NCBI GenBank assembly: GCA_041739345.1
Contig: JBGSNZ010000005.1
Coordinates: 66,796-130,795 of the forward strand
Source: DIGJ01 sp041739345
GTDB lineage: Bacteria; Bacillota; Clostridia; Lachnospirales; Lachnospiraceae
Length of the DNA: 64,000 nucleotides
Direction: 5' to 3'
Shown here: positions 8,481 to 16,348 of the stretch, in pieces
Numbering within the stretch: the stretch's first letter is position 1
Layout: each line of letters begins with the position of its first letter
Made by a program: the position numbers and the translations under genes
The notes under the pieces: model-generated
Seen by the model: only the letters and a program-made list of their open reading frames with translations
Told to the model about the DNA's origin: nothing
Database searches by the model: none

Positions 8481-10609
8481 TTTGTCTTCTCCTCCATCAA
8501 AACTTTGATTGTATCCTCTGCCGTAAATGGTGCATGATGCAAACTTGCACCATGACCAAGGGCTTGCTCTATTGCTTCCACATAGGCTCCTGGTGCTCCA
8601 ACTAATGGCAATTCTCCTGCACCTTTTGCTCCGTAGGGTCCATATGGATATTTTTCATCTACATACATGATTGCTTGCAGATTTTGTACATCAACTGCGG
8701 TCGGGATAATATAATCTGAAAATGAATTATTACGAATTCTTCCCTTATTATCACTTGCCATGTATTCGGTCGATGCATATCCAATTCCCTGTAAAAATCC
8801 ACCTTCCATCTGTCCTACGACTATGTTTAAGTCCATTGGTGTACCAACGTCAAAGCAACCATATGCACCTAAAATCTTAGAAAGTCCCGTATAGGTATCT
8901 ACTTCTACTTCGATTGCATTAACTGCCCATGCATAAGTCGGATAGGCATCTCCCTTAAATTTATCCAGATAAAATGGAATCAAAAAGTCAGGTTCCTTAA
9001 ATCTTTCTTCTACAATTTGATCTTCCCCTTCTACCCACTGGTCACGAAGCTTAATTGCTGCTCGACGAAGCAGTTCTCCAACGGTCATTAAGCTTCGGGA
9101 AGCAACCGTCGGGCCAGAATCTGGTACAACATCAGTGTCTGGATAATCGTAAAATACCTTTTCTAATGGAAGATTTAATTCGTTTGCTACAATTTTAGGG
9201 AAGGTGGTACGTAGCCCCTGCCCAATATCAGAGTTTGATGCTAAAATCTGTACTCTTCCATCTGGGAATTTGTGAAGCTGTGCAACTGCCTTAATATGAT
9301 CTCGTTCACCAGATCCTGTAAATCCAGCGCCGTGAAAATTCATAGATAGTCCGATTCCCTTTCTATATCTTCCATTCTGATTATTTGCATATTCTTTATG
9401 TTTTCTTCTAAAATCACAGGCTTTATCAATTTCATCTATCATCTGCGGAATTGGTACTGGGAAATGATACTGTCCGGAAGTGGAAGTTTCATCTCCTTGT
9501 TTTACTAAATGCATTTCTTTGAATTCAAGAGAATCTTTTCCCAAATCCTTGGCAATGTGATCCATCATCATCTCAACGGAGAAGAACGTCTGCGGTGCTC
9601 CAAATCCACGATATGCACCAGTAGGGGTTGTATTTGTCTTAACGGCTCTTCCTCTTACATGAAGATTTGGTATATTATAAATTCCGTTTGCACAGATCAG
9701 ACCACGCTGTAATACAACTGCAGAAAGGGTCGTATAGGCTCCACCATTAAATTTAACATCAATATCCATTGCCGTTACTTTTCCATTTTTTACTGCTACT
9801 TTATAGGTATTTAGTGAAGGATGGCGTTTGGAAGTAAACTCTAAGTCTTCACGACGATCGAAAATGCATCTTACTATCTTTTCTGTCTTAACTGTAGCGA
9901 CTGCTACCTGACATCCTAAAATAGAAGGGAAGGCTTCTTTTCCTCCGAAACCACCTCCTGTAGCATCTTGTGCAATACGTACTTTGTCCGGTCCAAGATT
10001 TAATGCTCTCATTACGGCACCTTTTACATAATAAGGACACTGCATAGAACCGTGAACATATACCTTGCCACCCTCCATTATTTCAGCCATAATGCCTTGT
10101 GTTTCCAAATACGCCTGATCCTGATATCCAGTTTCAAATTCTTCTTCGTATACCTTATCTGCTTCTTGGAACGCTTTTTCTAAATCACCTTTTCCATATT
10201 CATAGTCAAAGAATACGGTATCAAAATCCCGAATGTTCACCACTGGTTTTAAGTCTTCATAGACTACTTCTATTTCGGATAAAATACGGTCGACAACCGC
10301 TTCGTTTGGGCCGCAAACCATGGCGATTGGTTCACCTATGTACTCTACTGTCTCTCTTGCGTATACCGGTGAATCATCCATTACGATATTTACATTGTTA
10401 TCCCCTGGCACATCTGTCTTGTCTACATAATAGTATCCATCCGGAATCTCAGGCACTTTTACTTCTACAAGTCGAGCCCTTGCTTTTGTAGAACGTAACA
10501 TTTTTCCGACTAAAATGTCGTTATCTTCATAGTCCCCCACATAGATGGCTTTGCCTGTGATCTTTGAATTATGATCTTGTTTCACGACTGACTGACTAAT
10601 CTTTTCCAT
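8477..10609 (-). CDS. molybdenum hydroxylase large (molybdopterin-binding) subunit
   Basis: About 710 residues of the XdhA/CoxL family. Cofactor motifs are GGGFGGKE near residue 220, GAYRGFGAPQ near 335, NSDIGQGLRT near 460 and the C-terminal GAKGAGELPL with the catalytic Glu. It hydroxylates an N-heterocycle or related substrate using water; xanthine, purines or nicotinate-like compounds are possible. I start it at the ATG preceded by GGAGGT; an in-frame ATG twelve bases earlier lacks this spacing. The gene follows the fused hydroxylase after a structured 111-bp spacer. The neighbouring MocA-type protein and the Se-XDH-like partner suggest a purine-type or selenium-linked hydroxylase, but the substrate is unproven. 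Confidence 0.9.
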   Translation of the reverse strand: MEKISQSVVKQDHNSKITGKAIYVGDYEDNDILVGKMLRSTKARARLVEVKVPEIPDGYYYVDKTDVPGDNNVNIVMDDSPVYARETVEYIGEPIAMVCGPNEAVVDRILSEIEVVYEDLKPVVNIRDFDTVFFDYEYGKGDLEKAFQEADKVYEEEFETGYQDQAYLETQGIMAEIMEGGKVYVHGSMQCPYYVKGAVMRALNLGPDKVRIAQDATGGGFGGKEAFPSILGCQVAVATVKTEKIVRCIFDRREDLEFTSKRHPSLNTYKVAVKNGKVTAMDIDVKFNGGAYTTLSAVVLQRGLICANGIYNIPNLHVRGRAVKTNTTPTGAYRGFGAPQTFFSVEMMMDHIAKDLGKDSLEFKEMHLVKQGDETSTSGQYHFPVPIPQMIDEIDKACDFRRKHKEYANNQNGRYRKGIGLSMNFHGAGFTGSGERDHIKAVAQLHKFPDGRVQILASNSDIGQGLRTTFPKIVANELNLPLEKVFYDYPDTDVVPDSGPTVASRSLMTVGELLRRAAIKLRDQWVEGEDQIVEERFKEPDFLIPFYLDKFKGDAYPTYAWAVNAIEVEVDTYTGLSKILGAYGCFDVGTPMDLNIVVGQMEGGFLQGIGYASTEYMASDNKGRIRNNSFSDYIIPTAVDVQNLQAIMYVDEKYPYGPYGAKGAGELPLVGAPGAYVEAIEQALGHGASLHHAPFTAEDTIKVLMEEKTK

Positions 10610-10624
10610 TATTACCTCCATTCC

Positions 10625-10712
10625 TGCGCATATGCTTTGCGCATCAAAAGTTTGTGCCGAGGATTACGCAGGCACAAACTTTGTGGTGAAAAATTCATAT
10701 GATTTTTCACCA
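10625..10712 (-). repeat. three tandem hairpins between the two hydroxylase genes
   Basis: Three successive perfect stems: TGCGCA/TGCGCA (6 bp), AAAGTTTGTGCC/GGCACAAACTTT (12 bp) and TGGTGAAAAAT/ATTTTTCACCA (11 bp). None is followed by a U run on the minus strand, so they are not classic terminators. In the mRNA they would separate the fused hydroxylase from the downstream three-gene set, perhaps as RNA-processing or stability elements. Confidence 0.6.
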
Positions 10713-10720
10713 TATCTCCT

Positions 10721-13276
10721 TTATTTTTTATAATAAGTTTCTCTAAGTGGCATTGATGTTCTGAATTTTCCATCCAAACGGTAGTAAGCATGCGAGCAAG
10801 CTGCTCCAGTTGGAATCATGCAAAGTTCTCCACAGCCTTTTGCGCCAAATGCTAACGGAATTTTACCAGGTCCTGTCACTAATTTCACTTCTAATTCCGG
10901 TGTTTGTGTAGAACGCATCAAACCTAATGTTCCAAGCTTTGTCTTGCAATAACCGTCTTCGCATTTAAATTCTTCTGTCAGTGCATATCCAAGCCCCATG
11001 ACCATTCCACCTTCAATCTGGCCTTCGACCGACTGAATGTTCACCGGCGTTCCAACATCAAATGCAGCGACTACTTTTTCCAGTTTACCTTCTTCATTTA
11101 AAATGACCACCTGAACCCCATAGCTATAGCTTACATGACGTACCGGAAATTCCTTCGTAGAAGTAAGCGCATCGGTCATTGGATGATATTCATCGTAAAA
11201 TTCTTTTCCTTCTAAGTCTTTTAATGTAAGTCCCTTATTGAGTTGTTCTTTTAACTGTGTCGCAACACGTTTTACTGTTTCACCGGTCACTACTGTCTGT
11301 CTAGAAGCTGTGCTGGTTCCAGAATCCGGTGTCTTTATGGTATCCGCTTCCTCATGAACAACAAGTTGTGGGCTCAGTCCTGTTTCTTCACAGAAAATTG
11401 TCTTACACATAATGGCAATTCCCTGCCCCATACAAGCTGCTGACGTGAGAATATGCACCTTTCCATCCTTTACTAACAATTTGACGCGTCCTGAATCAAT
11501 GATACCGACACCCTTACCACTATTTTTCCATCCGACAGCAATTCCGGCATATGGATGGCTTTCGTATACTTCCTTTACTGCTTCTAAGCATTCGACAATT
11601 CCAACACTTTCATCCGCTACCTGTCCATTTGGCAATATCTGACCAGGGCGAATTGCATTTTTGTATCGAATCTCCCAAGGCGAAATACCCACTTTTTCGG
11701 CAAGTAAATTCAAATTGTTTTCCATTGCAAAACAACTTTGAGCTGCACCAAATCCTCGAAAGGCACCAGAAACCATATTATTCGTATATACTGACATACC
11801 AAGGATATCTACATTTTGATAGTTGTAAGGTCCAGCAGCGTGGGTGCAGGCTCTATGTAACACAGGTCCGCCAAGGGATGCATAAGCACCAGTATCTGCG
11901 ATAATAACCGCCCTCATTCCCGTTAGTGTTCCATTTTCATCACAGGCTGTTGTAAATTCCATTTCCATAGGATGACGTTTCGTATGATAAGCAAGACTTT
12001 CCTGTCTGGAAAACTTAACTTTCACTGGTTTCTTTGTATACCAGGCCATTAGCGCTGCCAAATGCTGTACACTCATATCCTCTTTACCACCAAAGCCGCC
12101 TCCGACAAGCTTGGAATGGCAATGCACCTTTTCCTTTGGAATCTGAAGCATCATAGAGATTTCTCTTTGCTCATCATATACCGACTGAGAACCAGAATAC
12201 AAAAGGATTCCATCCTCTCCGTCCGGTGCTGCAATGGCACATTCTGGCTCCATAAAGCCGTGTTCTTGATGTGGGGTCTTATACTTTCTAGTTACCACAT
12301 ATTTGGAATTTCGAATTGCCTCATCCGCATTTCCATGTACCAGACTCGCTTTTGCCATAATGTTTCCATCTTCATGAATCAAAGGAGCTTCTCCTCGAAG
12401 TGCATCCTGTGGAGAAGTGATTGGCGTAAGCTCGGTATAATCAACTTCTACTAATTCACATACCTCATCCAAGGTTTCTTTATGATTAGTTGCAACAAGG
12501 GCGATACAATCGCCAACATACCTAGTAGTTCCTCCTTCCGCAATCATGACATCCCAGTCCTTTTTCATATGTCCGATTACATTGTCTGGAACATCTGGTT
12601 GTAATAAAATTTTGACACAGTCCGGATGCTCCAATGCCTTACTGATATCTATTTTATTTACGATGGCTCTTGGATATTTAGAACGAACTCCTTTTGCATA
12701 AATCATTCCCGGAAGTACCATGTCATCTACAAAAATACCGGTTCCATTTACTTTTTCCGCTACATCCGGTCGTTTAAATCTTTGATTCATATGTAATGTT
12801 TCCGGCTCTTTTGGTATTCCTAGATTTTCGCGAAAGAATTTTCCTGCCAACATGATAGCTTCTTCAATTTTCTTATAACCAGTGCAACGACAGATATTTC
12901 CCCGAATTGCTTTCTTTACGTCCTCAACGGTAGGGTTATTATTTACATCAAGTAGTGATTTTGCACAAATTACCATTCCTGGAATACAAAAACCACACTG
13001 AACTGCTCCTGCTTCTGCAAAACAATGAACATATACTTCTTTTTCCCTCTCACTTAGTCCTTCTACCGTAAGTATTTTCTTTCCTTCAAACTTTGATAGT
13101 TTTTGAACGCATGCTTTTACGGCTTTTCCATCCACTAATACGGTACAAGTTCCGCAAGCTCCTTCGCTACACCCATCTTTTACCGAGGTAATTCTTAAAT
13201 CATCACGCAAAAATGATAATAATGTCTTGTCTGATTCGGAATTCACTTCTTTTCCATTCACATTCATAACATACAT
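10721..13276 (-). CDS. fused 2Fe-2S/molybdopterin hydroxylase, selenium-dependent xanthine dehydrogenase type
   Basis: 851 residues. Residues 1-155 are the two-cluster Fe-S region (CSEGACGTCTVL, QCGFCIPGM, GNICRCTGYKK). After a linker, the remainder is the molybdopterin-binding domain, with GGGFGGKEDMS near 400, GAFRGFGAAQS near 510, AACMGQGI near 640 and GAKGCGELCM near 810. The fusion, its ~850-residue length and its wording closely resemble the selenium-dependent molybdenum hydroxylase/XDH family of Clostridia, which carry labile selenium rather than selenocysteine. No FAD domain is fused, so the separate FAD subunit downstream may serve both enzymes. AAGGAGG precedes the start. Purine hydroxylation is the best guess. 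Confidence 0.88.
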   Translation of the reverse strand: MYVMNVNGKEVNSESDKTLLSFLRDDLRITSVKDGCSEGACGTCTVLVDGKAVKACVQKLSKFEGKKILTVEGLSEREKEVYVHCFAEAGAVQCGFCIPGMVICAKSLLDVNNNPTVEDVKKAIRGNICRCTGYKKIEEAIMLAGKFFRENLGIPKEPETLHMNQRFKRPDVAEKVNGTGIFVDDMVLPGMIYAKGVRSKYPRAIVNKIDISKALEHPDCVKILLQPDVPDNVIGHMKKDWDVMIAEGGTTRYVGDCIALVATNHKETLDEVCELVEVDYTELTPITSPQDALRGEAPLIHEDGNIMAKASLVHGNADEAIRNSKYVVTRKYKTPHQEHGFMEPECAIAAPDGEDGILLYSGSQSVYDEQREISMMLQIPKEKVHCHSKLVGGGFGGKEDMSVQHLAALMAWYTKKPVKVKFSRQESLAYHTKRHPMEMEFTTACDENGTLTGMRAVIIADTGAYASLGGPVLHRACTHAAGPYNYQNVDILGMSVYTNNMVSGAFRGFGAAQSCFAMENNLNLLAEKVGISPWEIRYKNAIRPGQILPNGQVADESVGIVECLEAVKEVYESHPYAGIAVGWKNSGKGVGIIDSGRVKLLVKDGKVHILTSAACMGQGIAIMCKTIFCEETGLSPQLVVHEEADTIKTPDSGTSTASRQTVVTGETVKRVATQLKEQLNKGLTLKDLEGKEFYDEYHPMTDALTSTKEFPVRHVSYSYGVQVVILNEEGKLEKVVAAFDVGTPVNIQSVEGQIEGGMVMGLGYALTEEFKCEDGYCKTKLGTLGLMRSTQTPELEVKLVTGPGKIPLAFGAKGCGELCMIPTGAACSHAYYRLDGKFRTSMPLRETYYKK

Positions 13277-13337
13277 ATTTTTAGTTCCTCCTTAGCATTC
13301 AAATCATGCATTTTACTTCTAAAAATATTATAATTCG

Positions 13338-13382
13338 AAAAAAAAATAGCATCAAATTCTTCTTTAAAAGAACTTGGTGCTA
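13338..13382 (-). terminator. intrinsic terminator after the MocA-ModE gene
   Basis: A 15-base-arm hairpin (TAGCATCAAATTCTT / AAGAACTTGGTGCTA, nearly perfect). On the minus strand it is followed by nine U. It separates the MocA-ModE fusion from the fused hydroxylase, so the two are not simply co-transcribed. Confidence 0.85.
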
Positions 13383-13397
13383 TGAAAGCATACTTCA

Positions 13398-14333
13398 TTA
13401 TTTAAATTCCTCGAAAACCTGATAAAAATGGTGAACTGCATATTGTCTTACATCTTCTTCGTATTTTTGATATTTGTCTAAAAAGGACTTTCCCTGCGGA
13501 GTAAGATTCGTTTTTCCGCCTCGGCTTCCTCCCTGTCTTCTTTCTACCACGCAGTATCCTAATGCTTCTTCCATTTCATTCAACATATTCCAGGCCTTTC
13601 CGTATGAAAGTGCCATATGTTTACAAGCACCTTTTACCGAATGGGTTTCCTGAATAAGTAAAAGCAAAAGTTTTGCTCTGGAGTTAAAAAAGAGATGTTC
13701 TTTTTCAATGCTAAGCCGCAAAAAAGGATGTAGTAAGTGATTATTGTGATCCTGCAGTAACTGGTCAAGTCGTTCCATATCCTCGGTTTCCAGAATAATC
13801 CCTTCATCTTCAACCACCAGGTAAATTTTTTCTTCCCCAATACATTGAATCGCTCCTCGCATACCCTGTTCCCCAGCGTAAGCTAGGATTTTTGGAATGA
13901 AGGAATTATGTATCAATAAAGGATGACCTGCTTTTCCCTGATAAGACGGGATTACCAACCTCTGATCTGTTTGTATCATTCTTCGAAGGGTATCAGCAGT
14001 ATACATGGGAACTGTAACCGACGTAAAAAATACCTGCTCACACTTATCCTTAATAAATTCAAGTCCTATTTTTGCCGAATCGAACTTTTCCGAATACTGA
14101 TACGCTTCATTTTTTATAAAAATAACCCCGTAGTCTGCAAGATGTTGCTCAATCTCCAAAGACTGATATCCAGTAACCATAACGATCGGAGATACCTCTG
14201 CCTGTTGAAACGTCAAAACGATTCGTTTTATAATTGTAATAGATCCTATTTGCATCAGCGGTGAAACGCTCCCATTCTCACCTGTTTTTCCCGCTGCTAC
14301 AATGATGCACCCCGTTTTATTCATGTTTACCAT
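13398..14333 (-). CDS. MocA-like nucleotidyltransferase domain fused to a ModE-type DNA-binding domain
   Basis: 311 residues. Residues ~8-200 have the NTP-transferase fold of the MocA/MobA group. Residues ~205-300 form the LysR-like winged helix of ModE: LLLLIQETHSVKGACKHMAL, SYGKAWNMLNEMEEALG and the basic wing RRQGGSRGGKTNLTPQG. ModE controls molybdate and molybdoenzyme genes. The nucleotide-binding loop here reads VAAGKTGENGSVSPLM and lacks the usual Arg and Lys that are present in the neighbouring MocA, and the metal segment is TSVTVPMY instead of LPGDMP. The transferase domain is therefore probably a non-catalytic sensor, perhaps of cofactor or nucleotide, that controls the hydroxylase genes. 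The start at 14333 is likely; 14324 is an alternative. Confidence 0.75.
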   Translation of the reverse strand: MVNMNKTGCIIVAAGKTGENGSVSPLMQIGSITIIKRIVLTFQQAEVSPIVMVTGYQSLEIEQHLADYGVIFIKNEAYQYSEKFDSAKIGLEFIKDKCEQVFFTSVTVPMYTADTLRRMIQTDQRLVIPSYQGKAGHPLLIHNSFIPKILAYAGEQGMRGAIQCIGEEKIYLVVEDEGIILETEDMERLDQLLQDHNNHLLHPFLRLSIEKEHLFFNSRAKLLLLLIQETHSVKGACKHMALSYGKAWNMLNEMEEALGYCVVERRQGGSRGGKTNLTPQGKSFLDKYQKYEEDVRQYAVHHFYQVFEEFK

Positions 14334-14378
14334 CCCATTTTCCTAATATTTCCTATGAGATGAATGCTATCATTTTTC

Positions 14379-15383
14379 TTATTTTATGTCAATACAGCCA
14401 AAAAAGTGTTCCCTAACTTTTCTATCGATATCATCCAAAATATCACCATGCTCTAACAAATAGCTTTTTGCTGCTTCTCTTCCCTGTCCAATTCTACTTT
14501 CGTTATAGGAATACCATGATCCACTCTTATTGATTACATTAATATCGGCTGCCAAATCCAGTATATCGCCCTCACGGGAAATACCAGAGCCAAACATAAT
14601 ATCAAACTCTGCTTCCTTAAATGGAGGAGCAATTTTATTCTTAACAACCTTAACGCGGGTACGATTTCCAACACGCTCCCCATTGTTTTTAATCATATCG
14701 ATGCGTCGCACATCCAATCTTACTGATGCATAAAATTTTAATGCCCTACCTCCGGTTGTAACCTCAGGATTTCCAAACATGATTCCTATCTTTTCCCGCA
14801 ACTGATTGATAAATACAACAATACATTTTGACTTACTAACAACCGGAGTTAGTTTTCTCAATGCCTGCGACATAAGACGAGCCTGTAGTCCAATGTGGCT
14901 GTCTCCCATCTCTCCGTCGATTTCTGCCTTTGGTACCAATGCTGCTACGGAATCCACAACTACGATATCAATCGCATTGGACCTTACCATCATTTCAACA
15001 ATTTCTAATGCCTGCTCCCCAGAATCTGGTTGTGATATATATAATTCATTAATATCTACACCAATATTTTTTGCATATTGAGGATCAAGGGCATGCTCTG
15101 CATCAATAAATGCTGCTATGCCACCAAGCTTTTGTATTTCTGCAATCATATGCAGAGAAACGGTAGTCTTTCCACTTGATTCAGGACCATACACCTCTAC
15201 GACTCTCCCCCTAGGAATACCGCCTAAACCAAGTGCTATGTCAAGGCCTAATGAACCGGTTGGAACAACTTCAATTTCTCCAAAGGTACTAGAATCACCC
15301 AAGCGCAAAATTGCACCTTTTCCATAGTCTTTTTCTATTTTTAAAATTGCTGCATCGAGTGCCTTCTTCTTGCCTTCCTCCAT
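14379..15383 (-). CDS. recA: RecA recombinase
   Basis: 334 residues. The Walker A motif GPESSGKTT is near residue 65, the catalytic-Glu region AFIDAEHALD near 90, Walker B DIVVVDSVAAL near 140, the L2-region FINQLREKIGIMFGNPEVTT near 195 and the GGRALKFYASVRLDVRR core. It catalyses strand exchange and promotes LexA cleavage. The protein is slightly short and ends HFFGCIDIK without the usual acidic tail, and some core positions are atypical (SKCIVVFINQ, ADINVINKSGSWYSYN). It lies 35 bp behind a CarD-type gene in the same direction. It could be the only RecA or a second, divergent copy; nothing else in the window decides this. Confidence 0.95.
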   Translation of the reverse strand: MEEGKKKALDAAILKIEKDYGKGAILRLGDSSTFGEIEVVPTGSLGLDIALGLGGIPRGRVVEVYGPESSGKTTVSLHMIAEIQKLGGIAAFIDAEHALDPQYAKNIGVDINELYISQPDSGEQALEIVEMMVRSNAIDIVVVDSVAALVPKAEIDGEMGDSHIGLQARLMSQALRKLTPVVSKSKCIVVFINQLREKIGIMFGNPEVTTGGRALKFYASVRLDVRRIDMIKNNGERVGNRTRVKVVKNKIAPPFKEAEFDIMFGSGISREGDILDLAADINVINKSGSWYSYNESRIGQGREAAKSYLLEHGDILDDIDRKVREHFFGCIDIK

Positions 15384-15418
15384 GATTACATTTCACCTTT
15401 CGTATTTCATACTAAGTT

Positions 15419-15931
15419 TTATGCCATTTTTAAAAGTTCAACTCTTGCACTAATAAATGCTTCCACGTCATTTTTCTCCATTTCAAGTGGTATTGCTAAT
15501 TCTCCATATAAGTTTTCTTCTGCTATATGAAGATATTTTTCATCACCTGCCGTTATTTTCTTACCTTCTGCAATTCTCGTCTGCTTTTTAAGATATAAGG
15601 TTTTAATGATCCGAATACACTCTTTACAATCACATTTCTTTAATGATTCCTTGTACTTTACTTCTTGCATTCGATCATCCTGTTCCCTTATCATTTCAAT
15701 TTCATTTATACTGTCAACTAGTATCAAAGCCTCTTCCCTAGAAATTACAGATCGCATTACAACTTTCTGATTATCCGTAGGAGTAAATACTTTACTTCCT
15801 TTTGAATAAACTGGCACTAATGTGTAATACATTTTATCTTTTGATATACCGGCAACACTTACCGTACCGACTTTTTCTACTTTGCATACTCCATTGACAC
15901 CATAAACAATGTAATCTCCAACATCAAACAT
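15419..15931 (-). CDS. CarD-family RNA polymerase-binding regulator
   Basis: 170 residues. The N-terminal ~60 residues form the CarD/TRCF RNA-polymerase interaction domain (VGDYIVYGVNGVCKVEKVGT, KMYYTLVPVYSKGSKVFTPT), followed by a helical C-terminal part. CarD proteins bind the polymerase beta subunit and stabilise open complexes. A CKECIRII segment near residue 100 adds nearby cysteines of unknown meaning. It is probably co-transcribed with recA, an unusual pairing that could tie its expression to DNA damage. Confidence 0.85.
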   Translation of the reverse strand: MFDVGDYIVYGVNGVCKVEKVGTVSVAGISKDKMYYTLVPVYSKGSKVFTPTDNQKVVMRSVISREEALILVDSINEIEMIREQDDRMQEVKYKESLKKCDCKECIRIIKTLYLKKQTRIAEGKKITAGDEKYLHIAEENLYGELAIPLEMEKNDVEAFISARVELLKMA

Positions 15932-16263
15932 TCTTCATTCTCCTTTACTTACTGCTTCACAATAACGTTTCCATAATATTAACCTTTTAAGCATTCAAAA
16001 AATCCGCTACCCTCAGTGTGAATATGAACGAATCGGATTCTTGTATAGTTGCCCTGTATAAAATTACTCATATGATTTTACAAATCATTGATCTTATTAT
16101 TCACTGTACTACTATAATAACATAATATTTCTGAATTTGTAAGCTGTTTTTTTATTTAGAAAGATTATTTGGTAATTCATTCTCAATATGTCTATACAAT
16201 TTTTGTGCATTATTACAATATTTACTTAAGGTTAAATGACATACATATAATTAAAATCACCAT
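15932..16263. other. AT-rich intergenic region upstream of carD
   Basis: 332 bp with no convincing ORF or RNA gene. It should hold the promoter of the carD-recA unit (reading leftward) but I could not assign clear -35/-10 boxes. I see no riboswitch-like structure. Confidence 0.4.
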
Positions 16264-16310
16264 AAAAAACGGTTGAAAAATACAATATTGTACTTTTCAA
16301 CCGTTTTTTT
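16264..16310 (-). terminator. bidirectional intrinsic terminator
   Basis: A 12-bp-plus stem (AACGGTTGAAAA / TTTTCAACCGTT) flanked by an A run on the left and a T run on the right, so it can work in both directions. It lies about 40 bp after the stop of the first chemoreceptor gene. Confidence 0.85.
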
Positions 16311-16348
16311 ATAATAAGATAAACCTCAATCTATTTTTTATGACACAT

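Noticed and set aside
10721..13276. Selenocysteine codon in the Se-dependent hydroxylase
   Set aside because: The frame has no internal UGA; enzymes of this family carry selenium in a labile cofactor, not as selenocysteine.
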